A stretch of 64,000 nucleotides of DNA from Auanema rhodensis (taxonomy: Eukaryota > Nematoda > Chromadorea > Rhabditida > Rhabditidae): contig OZ059897.1 of NCBI GenBank assembly GCA_964057225.1, forward strand, positions 14,074,001 to 14,138,000. Direction: 5' to 3'. Shown here piece after piece: positions 12,434-23,330 of this stretch. The position numbers and the translations under genes were made by a program. Numbering within the stretch: position 1 is the first letter of the stretch; each line of letters starts with the position of its first letter. Below the pieces are notes generated by a model, which saw only the letters and a program-made list of their open reading frames with translations, was not told the origin of the DNA and did not search any database.

Positions 12434-14813
12434 GTTCACGTCCATTATGCAAATTGCACGTGAGCAAATTTTTCTCTTAAATGTGCAAACCAAGCTATTG
12501 CTATCAATCTGCGCAAGCTGATTTCATATTTCAAGCTCAACGATTTTTGAACTCCTCATATCAACTATTAATTGAAATTCTTCGAATGACTTTAATAAAA
12601 CAATTTCAGGGTAGTGACGGTTCTTGAGAACATGAGTAAAAACCGTACAAGCTTTCAATGAATTCGTTATATAAGAATTGTTCAATTATCTTCCTGATCT
12701 CAGTCTTTTATATTTTTGACCAGGCCTCTAAGAATCACTCAATTAGAATATTATTGCCAGCTTTCTGCATTGTTCACTGCACATACTTTGACGAACCATT
12801 GGAAATGAACACCCATTAGCTAGCAACATGTAGAAGTACACGGCAATGAGGATTCTTTTTCAAGAAGTTTCAGAGAGTTCAAACTAGTTCATTTATTCAA
12901 AGTTTCCTTAAATTGATTTATTATTTATATGTTTTTGAATGTTTTATCTCATGCTCAAGATTTTAATAAACATGCGAAGTCAACGAAATTACGTGATATC
13001 TTAGTTTAATTTAGCACAATATATCATTTTTAATTTTATATATAAATTCTCATGTTAGTATTTGTATGATCGCAATTAAGTTTGTTTATAAATGTTGAAT
13101 TGTTAGAATCTTCGAAATTTAATTAAAACCAATGGAAAAGTTTTGGATTTTACTTATTATAGTTGTTCAAATAATTAATAATAATTCGTATCCTTTATTT
13201 TTAAAAAAAATGAGAAAATAAAGATTTACTGTTTTTTAAATTATGTAGCTAACCTTTGATCAAATCATCTTGTTCTAAAATGTCTCATGCGTTCACTTAT
13301 TTTATCAACATGCTATTTGATATTAATATGCTTTTTCAAAAGAATTTAAAATCAAGCTTATCAAGTAAAAAACAAAGATTCGATTTATACTTAGTGGTAC
13401 CTCCATGAAACATCGTTGTAACATTGAATGGCAAACAGGTAATTTAGGCGCATAAGTCTTAATTAGGGTCGTAGGAGCAAGTTTTATTTAAAAAAGGATA
13501 AATTTACAAAGTTGGAGAAAGGCAAAGATGATATCTACTGATAAACTTCATCGTTTTCTACAACTGTTCTACCATTCTCAAGCTTCCTCTTACAATGGTT
13601 ATCTACATACAATATTTTTATTATATTCAATGGGTTTTTGCATACAATATTTTTATTATATTTTTTCTTCTTTGTACCGCTTTTTTTATTTCGCTTCATG
13701 AACCACTATTCTAAGAAATTACTTCTGCTATCTTTCAGTATCATTGCTTATCATTTGTTTGTGTACGTGCGTAACATTTGTTCATTAGCATACATCGTCA
13801 TTTTTTTTAGAAAAATTGAATTTATTACTTCATTACGCGATAATAAGTTAAAATTTTATTATTATATTTTAATTTCTAGAACTATGTTTAACAAATGTTG
13901 TTTTTTTTTTGTTGGTAACACTGCTCATATCTCTTTTAACAAGCTAACGTTTCTGGCTACGTAAATAAAATACTTTTCAATTATTTTTCAAAATTAACTT
14001 CTAGCCAACATAATCCTTACCAAATGTACTCAACATGATTCTGCGTCTCACAGAAGTAATGATTTGTAACTGACATATAACGCGAACTATGAATTAACGT
14101 TGTTTTTATTGTGATACAATCTATAAAGTTTGGAGACTTCTTCACTATTTTTAAACGAACGCCGAAAAGTTTTAAATGAATTAATAACAATGTCAGAAAT
14201 ACAGTGAATTTTGAAATTAATCTCAGTTTTGACATAATCACAATAAATAGTATTATAAAATATCCTTTGAATACAGTAATAGTCATTATCAAAAAATGAA
14301 ATGATGTCTTTGGAATGAATTATTGTTCAAGTAGGTCCAATAGCACTGATACGGTTAATACTACTTTGATATAAAGTATGCTAACATTACTGAAGAGGAT
14401 TTAGACTTTTTTGATAGAAATCTTAACTGGAACTATTGACAGCCCTTATGTATATTTGAGCAAAAAATATTTGTATTTATGTTTTATGAAACGAATTCAT
14501 TCTTATCAAACTGTAAGAATTTTATTAGATGAACTCAAAAGAAAATTTAACACGAAATATAAGAACATCATTTGATTTTCACCTACAGGAATTGAAAAGT
14601 CATCGATTTTAGTATAGAACATTATACATGCACCTGATTAATATTAACATTTTGATCTGGTCTTTCATATGCATATTTGAAAGTAATTTCATATAAAACT
14701 CAAGTACTTGATTGCTAAATGTTATGTTAAGATCATTATCAAATATAAGGCGTGAATCTTTGGTTTGCTTCTTATAATTGCCTTTATTTTATTTGTTTCA
14801 GTACCTTAGTTAT
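12434..14813. other. Array spacer after copy 5 (long form)
   Basis: Repeated spacer with the block of about 210 bp (13050-13261), like the one after copy 2. Shared open stretches lie at 13638-13964 plus and 14017-14292 minus. The plus-strand one is altered by a one-base change in a T run. No gene is supported. Confidence 0.6.
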
Positions 14814-15990
14814 ATGATATACGTTGTATACCAGCTTCTGCTTTATATGCTTAGTCCAATAGCTCTAATTTGCTTATTTCTTGTATGGTATTGTACTCTA
14901 TATCATGCTTCATCACATATGGGACAAGAATACAGATTCTTCTTATGCTTTCAATGCTCTTTGTAAGTTATTCCTTATTTTTACAACAATTAATGAAAAA
15001 TTTGTTTGAAGTGGCTTGCTTTTTGCTTTTATTGTCTCTGGTGGTGCCACTCCGATATTCTTAGCTCCTTGTTTCGGAATATATTTAACCGGGTTTTTAA
15101 AATATTTTGATTTGTATGCGCTCACCGTAGCGCTATTCGTTTTTTCTTTGGTCTATTGTAAGATTATTAAGAATAATGAACAATATTTCAAGAATTATTA
15201 AGATTATGCAGGAATTACACTAATGATGTTCTATCTACGATATGAAGCATTGCAGTTAAGATCACGAAATACAATGAAATATGTTTTATACGGAGTATCA
15301 TTTGCCGTTTATTTTGTGGTACCTTGGACTATTTCCATCATAACAAAGCTTGAAAATGTAAAAGAAGTAAAAAATGATTGCTTAAAGGTCTGTTTTTGTA
15401 ATTAGCCATATCACAATGAATATTCAGATATATAAAGGTGATCCTATGGATATTTTGAAGAAAGAAAGTATAGTTGTATCATACACCAATTCAGGAATAT
15501 ATTTCGATTTTTTTCTATATGCTTCTATAGTGTGTATTATACTCTTTCTAATTACACTTTCTATAATACTAACGTTTATGTGGAAAAGCTTTAACGATCT
15601 AAAAAACACGATGTCTCAACAAGCGCTAAGCACACATAAACTGTTTTTGAAAGTTAATTTTATTCAGGTTTCAATTGTGTCTTATTTAGTTTTCGTAATT
15701 AAACTTATAGACTTGTACATTGGTTATATTCGCTTCATTGGGCTTAGTATTCCTAGTGTTGCCATATTTCAATATCATTGTAATAGGTAACACACGAAAT
15801 ATTGACAAATATTGTTTTCTTTTCCCTTTCAGAAATTCAAAATACTACTAATGTATTGTTTTGCGTCATCTTCATATGTGGACCGATGTATGGGATATAT
15901 ACAGTTCCTTCTTATAGAGCAGGAATTCTCCATATGTTCAAAATAAAACAATATCAAATCAGGTTTATAACATTTTATTCTCGTACGTAG
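14814..15990 (+). CDS. Srh/Sri-like chemoreceptor, copy 6, with a lost splice donor
   Basis: Even-type copy in the outer loops (VSGGATP, FDLYALT, FDFFLYASIVC) with all large exons open. The intron after helix 3 is of the odd type, so the copy is a mosaic. The donor before the last exon reads GTGTTG instead of GTATGT, as in copy 1. If that donor fails, translation runs on through VAIFQYHCNR to a TAA at about 15788, removing helix 7. The last exon itself is still open and ends VPSYRAG...YSRT like the others. The span is one base longer than the other copies because of an extra T in intron 1. It may be a recent pseudogene or a shortened receptor. Confidence 0.7.
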
Positions 15991-17279
15991 GTTCACGTCC
16001 ATTATGCAAATTGCACGTGAGCAAATTTTTCTCTTAAATGTGCAAACCAAGCTATTGCTATCAATCTGCGCAAGCTGATTTCATATTTCAAGCTCAACGA
16101 TTTTTGAACTCCTCATATCAACTATTAATTGAAATTCTTCGAATGACTTTAATAAAACAATTTCAGGGTAGTGACGGTTTTTGAGAACATGAGTAAAAAC
16201 CGAGTATTTTTTTCTTAATAATATAATTATATTATACTTTTTAAACATGGTTCTTTATGCCAGCTGATCTTATAATTACAAAGTAATATTTGCACTGCTT
16301 ATTACGTACTGAGTTTATATATGATTACAAGTCGTATTCGTTGGCAAGTTGAATTCTTTTATTTATTTCTTGTTTGTGAAAGGTTTTTTTTAAAATTAAA
16401 TTAGATCTGCGTTCAGATTCTAGATCTAGCGTGTTGGATTATTTACATCAACAGAATAATATACACCGTACTGTCGAAATAAAAAATAGTCTATAATCAC
16501 CTTTTTCTTGGTATTCACCTGCATTATATCCATGCTCAATTGATTTTGCTTCAACATCGAGGTGCAGAATTGGACACAACAGAATTTTTTGTCAATCACA
16601 CACTTCTTCTATTTTTATAGATATAATTTTTTGTCTTTGTTACAATAGTTTGGTGAATTTAGTAAACGATTATAGTATAAAAAATATATTAAATCTTCAT
16701 CCAACAAAAAGTTTTCTTATATTTTATGATGTAATAGCTTTATATCCTTGATATGTCTCCTGATTGCATTCAAAATAAGTCAGTTTTTCCTTGTGAGCTT
16801 AACAAGCTGGACGTTATGGTATAGCCTTATCGAATGGATCCATAGACACTTTCCTCGATCAGATGGATCAAGACAACAAACCTCGTATCAATAGATAGCT
16901 TCAGAAAGGGATACCCCAAAGGAGACCGGGTGAAACACATCTCATTTCCACCGAAAGAACGTGAAAGATTCAGCTTGGCGAGAATTTGTTCGAGAGATTA
17001 GCAGGATTCTCTATTTTCAACTCGGAAAGACCGTCTTTCTTATGGAACTCCCCAAGTCGTATTTCAACTTCAATAACCCACCATGAAAGATGAAAAGCTC
17101 ACCACAGTCCTCGACTTCCTTAAATTCTGTTTCTAACGAAGAAACTGTTGTGGCTTATGTGATATATTCCAATATGTTTTAAACCGTGAACATCATAGAA
17201 ACATGAATGTAATATTATCCTCTTTTTATTTACATATTTTATATTTTACAAACAAATTAAAAAATATCATAAATTCAGT
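15991..17279. other. Array end and non-coding stretch
   Basis: Array-type 3' sequence continues to about 16203 and then stops within the string aaaaaccg. From there to the zinc-finger gene I see no gene. A GC-richer patch at about 16820-17060 has short coding-like pieces with stops that faintly resemble the end of a LINE-type open frame, but not enough to call. Confidence 0.5.
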
Positions 17280-18404
17280 TTAAGCTTTTTCTAGGAAGCC
17301 AGTCCTATGTGCAAATTCTGGAAAACATTTCGACATTACTTGGTCCCATTCCTTACGTTTGTCATCCGTTCTTAAAAAAAACATTAAAAACAATTAGGAT
17401 AATTTCTATACATACGCTATGTCAAGAGGTTGAAGATCTGCTCCATGAGTTAGTATTGTATGCTTTCTCATTCCCGGTTTCCTAAAAACAATTATTTCTT
17501 GGCTGATAGCAGAATGAAAAAAGTACAAACCTATAATCAGTATAATCACATTCTGGACACTGTAAAGATCGTTTATTTGAATGCATAGCCATGACATGCA
17601 TTTGTAAATTCCATCTACCACCTCGCGGAGCCTTAACTTTAGTTCCACAGAGCTTTAATGGTTCTTTATTTAAAATCTAGAAGAAGATGATTCACCCTGC
17701 ACTTATGATAATATTTATCAGGATCTTGAATATCGGATAATTTCGATTTTCTATTGGGAGATGTATCGGATGCTCCTGCTAAACTTTGCTGTGCTTGAGC
17801 TAGCAAATCCAATCCTGAACTAGAATATTCATCAAATCCATGAGTAATGTTGTGATTCACCTTCCGTAAAATCAAAGAAATTTGTGGGTCCCTCTTCACT
17901 ATCTGCTAAGCATTCGCCATTATTATCGTCGTCCAAACTGAGATCTGATTTCATATTAAATTGTAAATCATCATCATTATAAGAGTGTATCATATCAAGA
18001 ATTCGTTGATTGGTTTCCGAATCTGAACGACAATTTGATGTTGTTGGTGATGATATACTGAAAAGAAAAGAAATATCAAATAGTTTGTTTCATTATACTT
18101 GAAAAATATATACCGAGAATTTGATGTTCGTGCTTCTTCTCGAAGAGTAGCTGAAGAAGATTTTGATGGAATTTGATTTAAGTTTGTATTTAGAATAGTT
18201 TGCTCCAAAGTATCGCAGGAACGGGGTAGAACGAGTGAGGGATGTTTTGACAAATCATCAAGTAACATCATTCTTGAAAATCCATTTTCTAGCTATAATA
18301 AAATAGAATAGAAGAATTTTTGAGAAAAGACCCACCATTAACCGTACTAATTTCACAGCATTTTCATTATCATCACATTCTACCACAAGGAATTTGGCTG
18401 GCAT
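17280..18404 (-). CDS. C2H2 zinc-finger protein, seven exons
   Basis: Probable nuclear nucleic-acid-binding protein of 280 residues. Exons on the minus strand are 18404-18336, 18292-18114, 18057-17861, 17814-17696, 17652-17531, 17481-17416 and 17370-17280; together they keep one frame from ATG (MPAKFLVVECDDNE) to TAA. The first two thirds are Ser/Asn/Asp-rich and probably disordered. Two zinc-binding modules follow: CRLCGTKV with NLQMHVMAMH, then CPECDY with MRKHTILTH. A short tail includes WDQVMSKCFPEF. The CRLC pair is created only by joining exons 4 and 5, and the intron there ends in AAG, which supports the model. The second finger spans an intron. I do not recognise a named orthologue, and target sequences are unknown. 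Confidence 0.85.
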
Positions 18405-19990
18405 TCTGAATACCGAACTTATGCAGATGTTACTTTAATATCACAGTAATAGGAAAAAAAGAATAATGAAAGCCAAATTATGCAAATTTGAAATTAATTG
18501 TGATAAGGTATATGTGCTATAATTACGAAGAAAACTGTAATACAAATATATATATATATATATAATCAGAATTTGTAACTTAATAACAAAATAACCGAGA
18601 TAATCGATAATCTGATGTTATAATAAGAGATATAAGCAAGTTTTTCACATCATTAATGTTTCAAGGTATAACCAAAGAGCATCTATATAGGCGATTTTGG
18701 CTGATTAAAAAAAAGTATTATTGAAATCATTAAAACATGTGATTGGTCATATTTTTGTTTCTTTTAGATTCATAGAAAGTAACATTGGTAATACTTTCAC
18801 AAAGTTCCCCCACACTTATCTCATTGTTTGAATGAAGACTGAGGATAGATATTGGAAACAATCGGCAGTTTGCCGGGTGGTCTGTTGCCTGGACCCGGCT
18901 TATCTAGGACAAGTCCGACTAAGTGGGACAGCAGGCCAGTCGACCAGCGTTCCGTTGCAATACAACTGAACGAACGAATGTTTAAGGCAGAAACATTGAA
19001 GAGAAGACAGCGACGATAAAGTAGATGAAGAACTTAAACAATAAGAACACCATGATTTCGGATAAATTCATATACGTATACGTATACATATAAATATATA
19101 AAATAGAGAACAACATCCATAGGACGATGACAAGACTTCCTAAACGTACAACATGCTGACAGACAATTAGACGTTGAAAAATATGAAAGAGAGAGATGCA
19201 AAATGGAACGATAATCTAAACATAGAAAGGACAGTCTTTTAGTTAAGAACAGATTTTAAATTCAATGGGTAATAATATATAAATTAAAATGATTACAATT
19301 TACAAATAATAGTTCTATTTTCCGGATAGTTTTTAACCAAAAAATGCAAGCTGACAACTAGAAAAGATGTTCAATTCTTAACATAGTAATGAAAAATAAA
19401 TCAACACTTATTCAGTCAATAGATAACAAAATCTACTGCAAAAACCTAGTGCCTATATTTATCAAGAGATTTGAGAAAGAAAATACTCGTAAAAAATGCA
19501 AAGTACTTAATCGAAACATTAGTTGTATACTTATTAATAAACAATTTTTGCAAACATTAGTTAGGAATATTAAATCTTTTATGATTATTAAAAAAGAACG
19601 GGCCATTGATTGAAGAGATGGCAACCTTAATGCTCCTAACCAACCTCGCAGGACCTTTGTCCTAATCGATATGTGTGCTGAACGTCCTACATGATGAAGG
19701 GAGAAAGGACGCAGAGTATAAACCAGAAAGCGTATAGAACATCAAGTGAATAGAACTGAAGAAGGAAGAGAGAAAGAAATAAAGAGAAAGAACATGAAAA
19801 AAGCAGGAAAGAAAGACAGAAAATAAGAGAATTTGAGAGGTGAAGAAGAAAAATTGTAGTACTTGTATATCTAAGATGTATACATCTGGTTAAGACTGCC
19901 TCGATACTACTGAAGACTAGGAATAGTCTCCCTCTCTCTCTCTCTGTCTCTTTCTTTCAACCATGATGTTCTGCTAGTCTGGAATGTAGA

Positions 19991-20197
19991 TTAGCTATCG
20001 GCTATATATTCGATCTGCTGAATAGGAGAGGTGAACAGCAGGCCAGAAATGGGAAAAAGACGAATTGAGTGATCAACGAGATGCGGTGATGTATTGTTCG
20101 CCTGAATTTCTGATAATTGCCTTCTTAAATTTTGAAGAAAAGCATGATTATCAAAAATAATGAATTGATTGTAACCATCGTAATATATTTGAAACAT
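19991..20197 (-). other. Isolated coding-like open stretch
   Basis: An open stretch of about 68 codons with ordinary amino-acid composition (for example FDNHAFLQNLRRQLSEIQ) ends at TAG. No partner exon, signal peptide or known motif is found, and no clear acceptor lies upstream. It may be an exon of a decayed gene or chance. I do not recognise it. Confidence 0.15.
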
Positions 20198-21279
20198 GCA
20201 TAGGCAAAATAAGGAGATGGAAATATAAATGTATTGTTAAAGAACAAACAACACCAGAAGTATTTCATGTATATCCGCTCTTCACATCTCACTGGCAAGA
20301 AATAAAATGAATGTTCCACTGCAACACGTAAAAAAATATATTAAAATTAGTCACATGCTTGTCGTCATTTTTTGTGGTTTTCAAAGCTGATGCCAAAATG
20401 AAACAATCAAAACTTAATGAAATAAATAAATTATGGAGATGTTCAACGTATAATCTAAGTCAAAATCATGCAATCCGTTGTCCATACATAAATGTTCGAT
20501 CAAGGCGTCCTACACTGATGTTCTGTTCATTGCGACGCAAGTTAGACCGGTTTTTGGGGTTTCTCACTGACGCTGACCACATTCAGATGAAACATGCTTA
20601 AGAATAGTTCTACTACAGTCCTAACAACAAATTGGTTAACTTGTGTAGTTAGAAAATCCTGCTCAATGTTAATTCAAAACAAAACATGCAGAATTTAAAA
20701 TTATATAAGTTATCTTCACTTTTTCCAAAATTGTCCTTTAATATATGAGTTGTTCATTGTCAGCTCGAGTCTTCAAGTTGTACTTTAAGTTTATCATGTT
20801 GAACTTGAGATATCTCCTTACAGAAAGCTTTAAAGTTTTTTTACAACAATACTTCATGAATAATTCTTCAAAATTTAAATGAAATATTTAAACATTTGAA
20901 TATCTCATATTACAATCCTTATCTATATTTATTAAGTTTTTTTAGTCATTTTCAGAATTTTTTGTCGATTTAAGTTTGTTGAAGATTATAATATTAATAT
21001 AAATTTAAAAAGAATTCAGAATAAGTTAATAGAAATTGAAATATATTCAACTTTTTGAAAAAAAAGGAAGTTCATCTAGTCAAGATCCACACATTCAAAA
21101 TTAGTTCCATTATTGAAGCTCAATACTTTTGTTGAGAAAAAAATGTACTTGCAATCCTTCATCATCTCTGTTCATCATCTGCATTCGTGAGCTGTTCAAA
21201 TTTATATAATGACGGTTTTGTAGAAAAATGGTCATATTATGTTTATGTTTCCAGAAGAACACTAATGTGAACATCAGCA

Positions 21280-22210
21280 TCTTCATTAAAAATCATCTTA
21301 TTAGGAGCATCTTCGCTTTGTGGGTGAGCCAGACGTTTTTATTATTCATAGACTGACATCATAATCTTTAACATTTGCTATTTCTTTGAAGCAAACGGAA
21401 TATTTTAACAACTTTTGTAGATTAGATATTGCAAATACATTAGTTCATATTTCTAAATTTAGCTGCACATCAATTTTGATCCTGTCCACGATCTTTTGCA
21501 ACATTTCGCTTTTTTTTTGGTCTATTCTCTTTTTCTTCTGACTGCCGTCTAAAGATTTGCCTCAAGGGACAACAGTAAATATGCCTTCAGGCAATAATAC
21601 TTGAAAGAAGCGTGGAATAGCGTTTTCACTCCTATACCACTTCAGTCATATCATGAATCTGAAGTTTCAGGCCGTCACTCACTACTAACCTCCTATAAAA
21701 TCTATTGTTTCCTTTCATGACTCATAATCTTTCATTTATCCTTTTTTTAACTGTTGTCCACTCTCTGAATTTCCTTCACTCTCTTTACCATTTTCTTGAC
21801 TAACTCTTTGATGTTCATGTATTTTCACTTCCGGCTTTTAGAGGTGAAGCATAGATGTTTCAACTAGATATAATAAATGCTTTTCACCATTTTTGAATGA
21901 ATAAAGACCAAATGAATTTGGCCTTCATTTGAATAGTATGACTTTGAAAGCTTAGTGTTATTCCTTGATTAATCTTTTAAAAATATTTGGTGAATACTAA
22001 GAACACGTGACATCGTCTCTCATTTTTTCTACTGATTTATGCCAATTTTTCACTGAAATGCTAGAGGCTACTATAAATCTTAAGTTATTTGGTGGAGAAA
22101 AAAAATTGCTCTCATAGTTTTCTTGACAACAAATAGAAAAATCATACAATTTCTGTGTTGTCTTGTCTGACGGGTTATTTTCAAGCATTTTAAAAATTTT
22201 CCTTTTCATT
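21280..22210 (-). pseudogene. Possible decayed multi-exon gene of unknown family
   Basis: Several hydrophilic open pieces occur in order on the minus strand. The first is a start-to-stop piece of 70 codons at 22209-21997 (NNPSDKTTQKLYDFSICCQE). Near 21840-21770 there is KPEVKIHEHQRVSQENGKES, and near 21640-21460 a piece with KWYRSENAIPRFFQVLLPEG, a TGA, then DGSQKKKRIDQKKSEMLQK. Near 21330-21250 there is HPQSEDAPNKMIFNEDADVH. Stops and missing splice sites prevent a clean model. The Y-x-x-x-x-x-C pattern in the first piece is weakly like the N-terminal part of M13 peptidases, but no catalytic HExxH is present. Treat as a remnant or as unassigned exons. Confidence 0.25.
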
Positions 22211-23299
22211 AAAATTATAGAAATCTACGTGTATTGTAGTGTTTCATACAATGAGTTAGAGAGCGAATGGAGAATTAGTTGTATTATTTTCATAAATATT
22301 CTATATATTCGTAAAATTTTCTTGGAAAGTGACTAATTGACAGAATACTTTTCTTTATTTTTCGAAATTATATCTCAGCTCTCTGTTAATCGTTTTATTA
22401 GCTTTGTCAAGATGTATAAATAAAAGTTCTGAGTTTATAAAATAGCCAAAGTCATAAGAATCTTTTCATAACTTAAAGTATAACAGCGTTTAGATTACAA
22501 AGCAGTTAAGAGGATGAAACAACTACAACATTTTCAATTCAGTTAAATAGAAAAATGAGAATAAAAGAAAGAAAAAACAGGAAGACATGCTATGCTCATT
22601 TGGCAGCGTTTGTTCTGGCTATCTATCCCTGTAGCTATGTTTCAGACTCAAGTTTGACCATGGCTTTACATGCTGCTTCATGTTTGTTTTTTTCTTTGAA
22701 ATATTTTATGTTTATAATATTTATTCACATAAATATATATATATACATATATATATTGCTGGAAAGTTTTTCAAATAAAATATACAATTGTATAAAATAA
22801 TATTTTTTATGTTTATCCTTTTATATATGTACATTCGTTTTACTTATGTCTGATTTTTTGAAAATTCATACTCAATTATAAAATAAGTTTTAGTTATTCT
22901 ATAAATTATTATTTATAGTGAAATAATATATGCAAAATTTTAATTATTTTTTTATTATGCATTTGGTCAGTTTTTTTTTGTGTGATCTTCAAAAGACTTT
23001 CCTAATACTCTACAGAGCTGTTCATCACTTTTACATTTTTTTTCTAAGAAAGATGAAATATTGAGCAATTTTGAAACACATTTCAGTTCATGTTTAGGAA
23101 GCTATATGAAATATAGTTTTTTTTTTTGAAAAAAAAATTAGACTAACTCAAGACAAGTTGACCCTCTTGAACTAGCTGAGATAATATTTATGTACCCTTG
23201 GGGCATATGCAAAACTAAATGCTTAAGTCGCACGTCTTTCAAATTTTGACTTTAGGATCGATTTCTTCTTTTTGTTAAAAATTAAATAAGAAAAACTAT

Positions 23300-23330
<31 letters not shown>

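Larger units (their letters stand above)
213..16203 (+). repeat. Tandem array of six chemoreceptor gene units
   Basis: Six head-to-tail units carry the same receptor gene. Gene starts of copies 2-6 are at 1385, 4887, 8072, 11258 and 14814, so periods are 3502, 3185, 3186 and 3556 bp; copy 1 is partial. Introns and spacers are nearly as similar as exons, which points to recent duplication or ongoing homogenisation. Similarity to the array begins near 213, just before the third large exon of copy 1, and ends abruptly at about 16203 after the string gagtaaaaaccg. Length differences come mainly from a block of about 210 bp present in the spacers after copies 2 and 5 and absent after copies 3 and 4, and from a large deletion after copy 1. 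Confidence 0.95.

Noticed and set aside
18870-18960. GC-rich patch with partial self-complementarity (GGACCCGGCTTATCTAGGAC)
   Set aside because: Pairing is short and imperfect, and no RNA family or coding reading fits.
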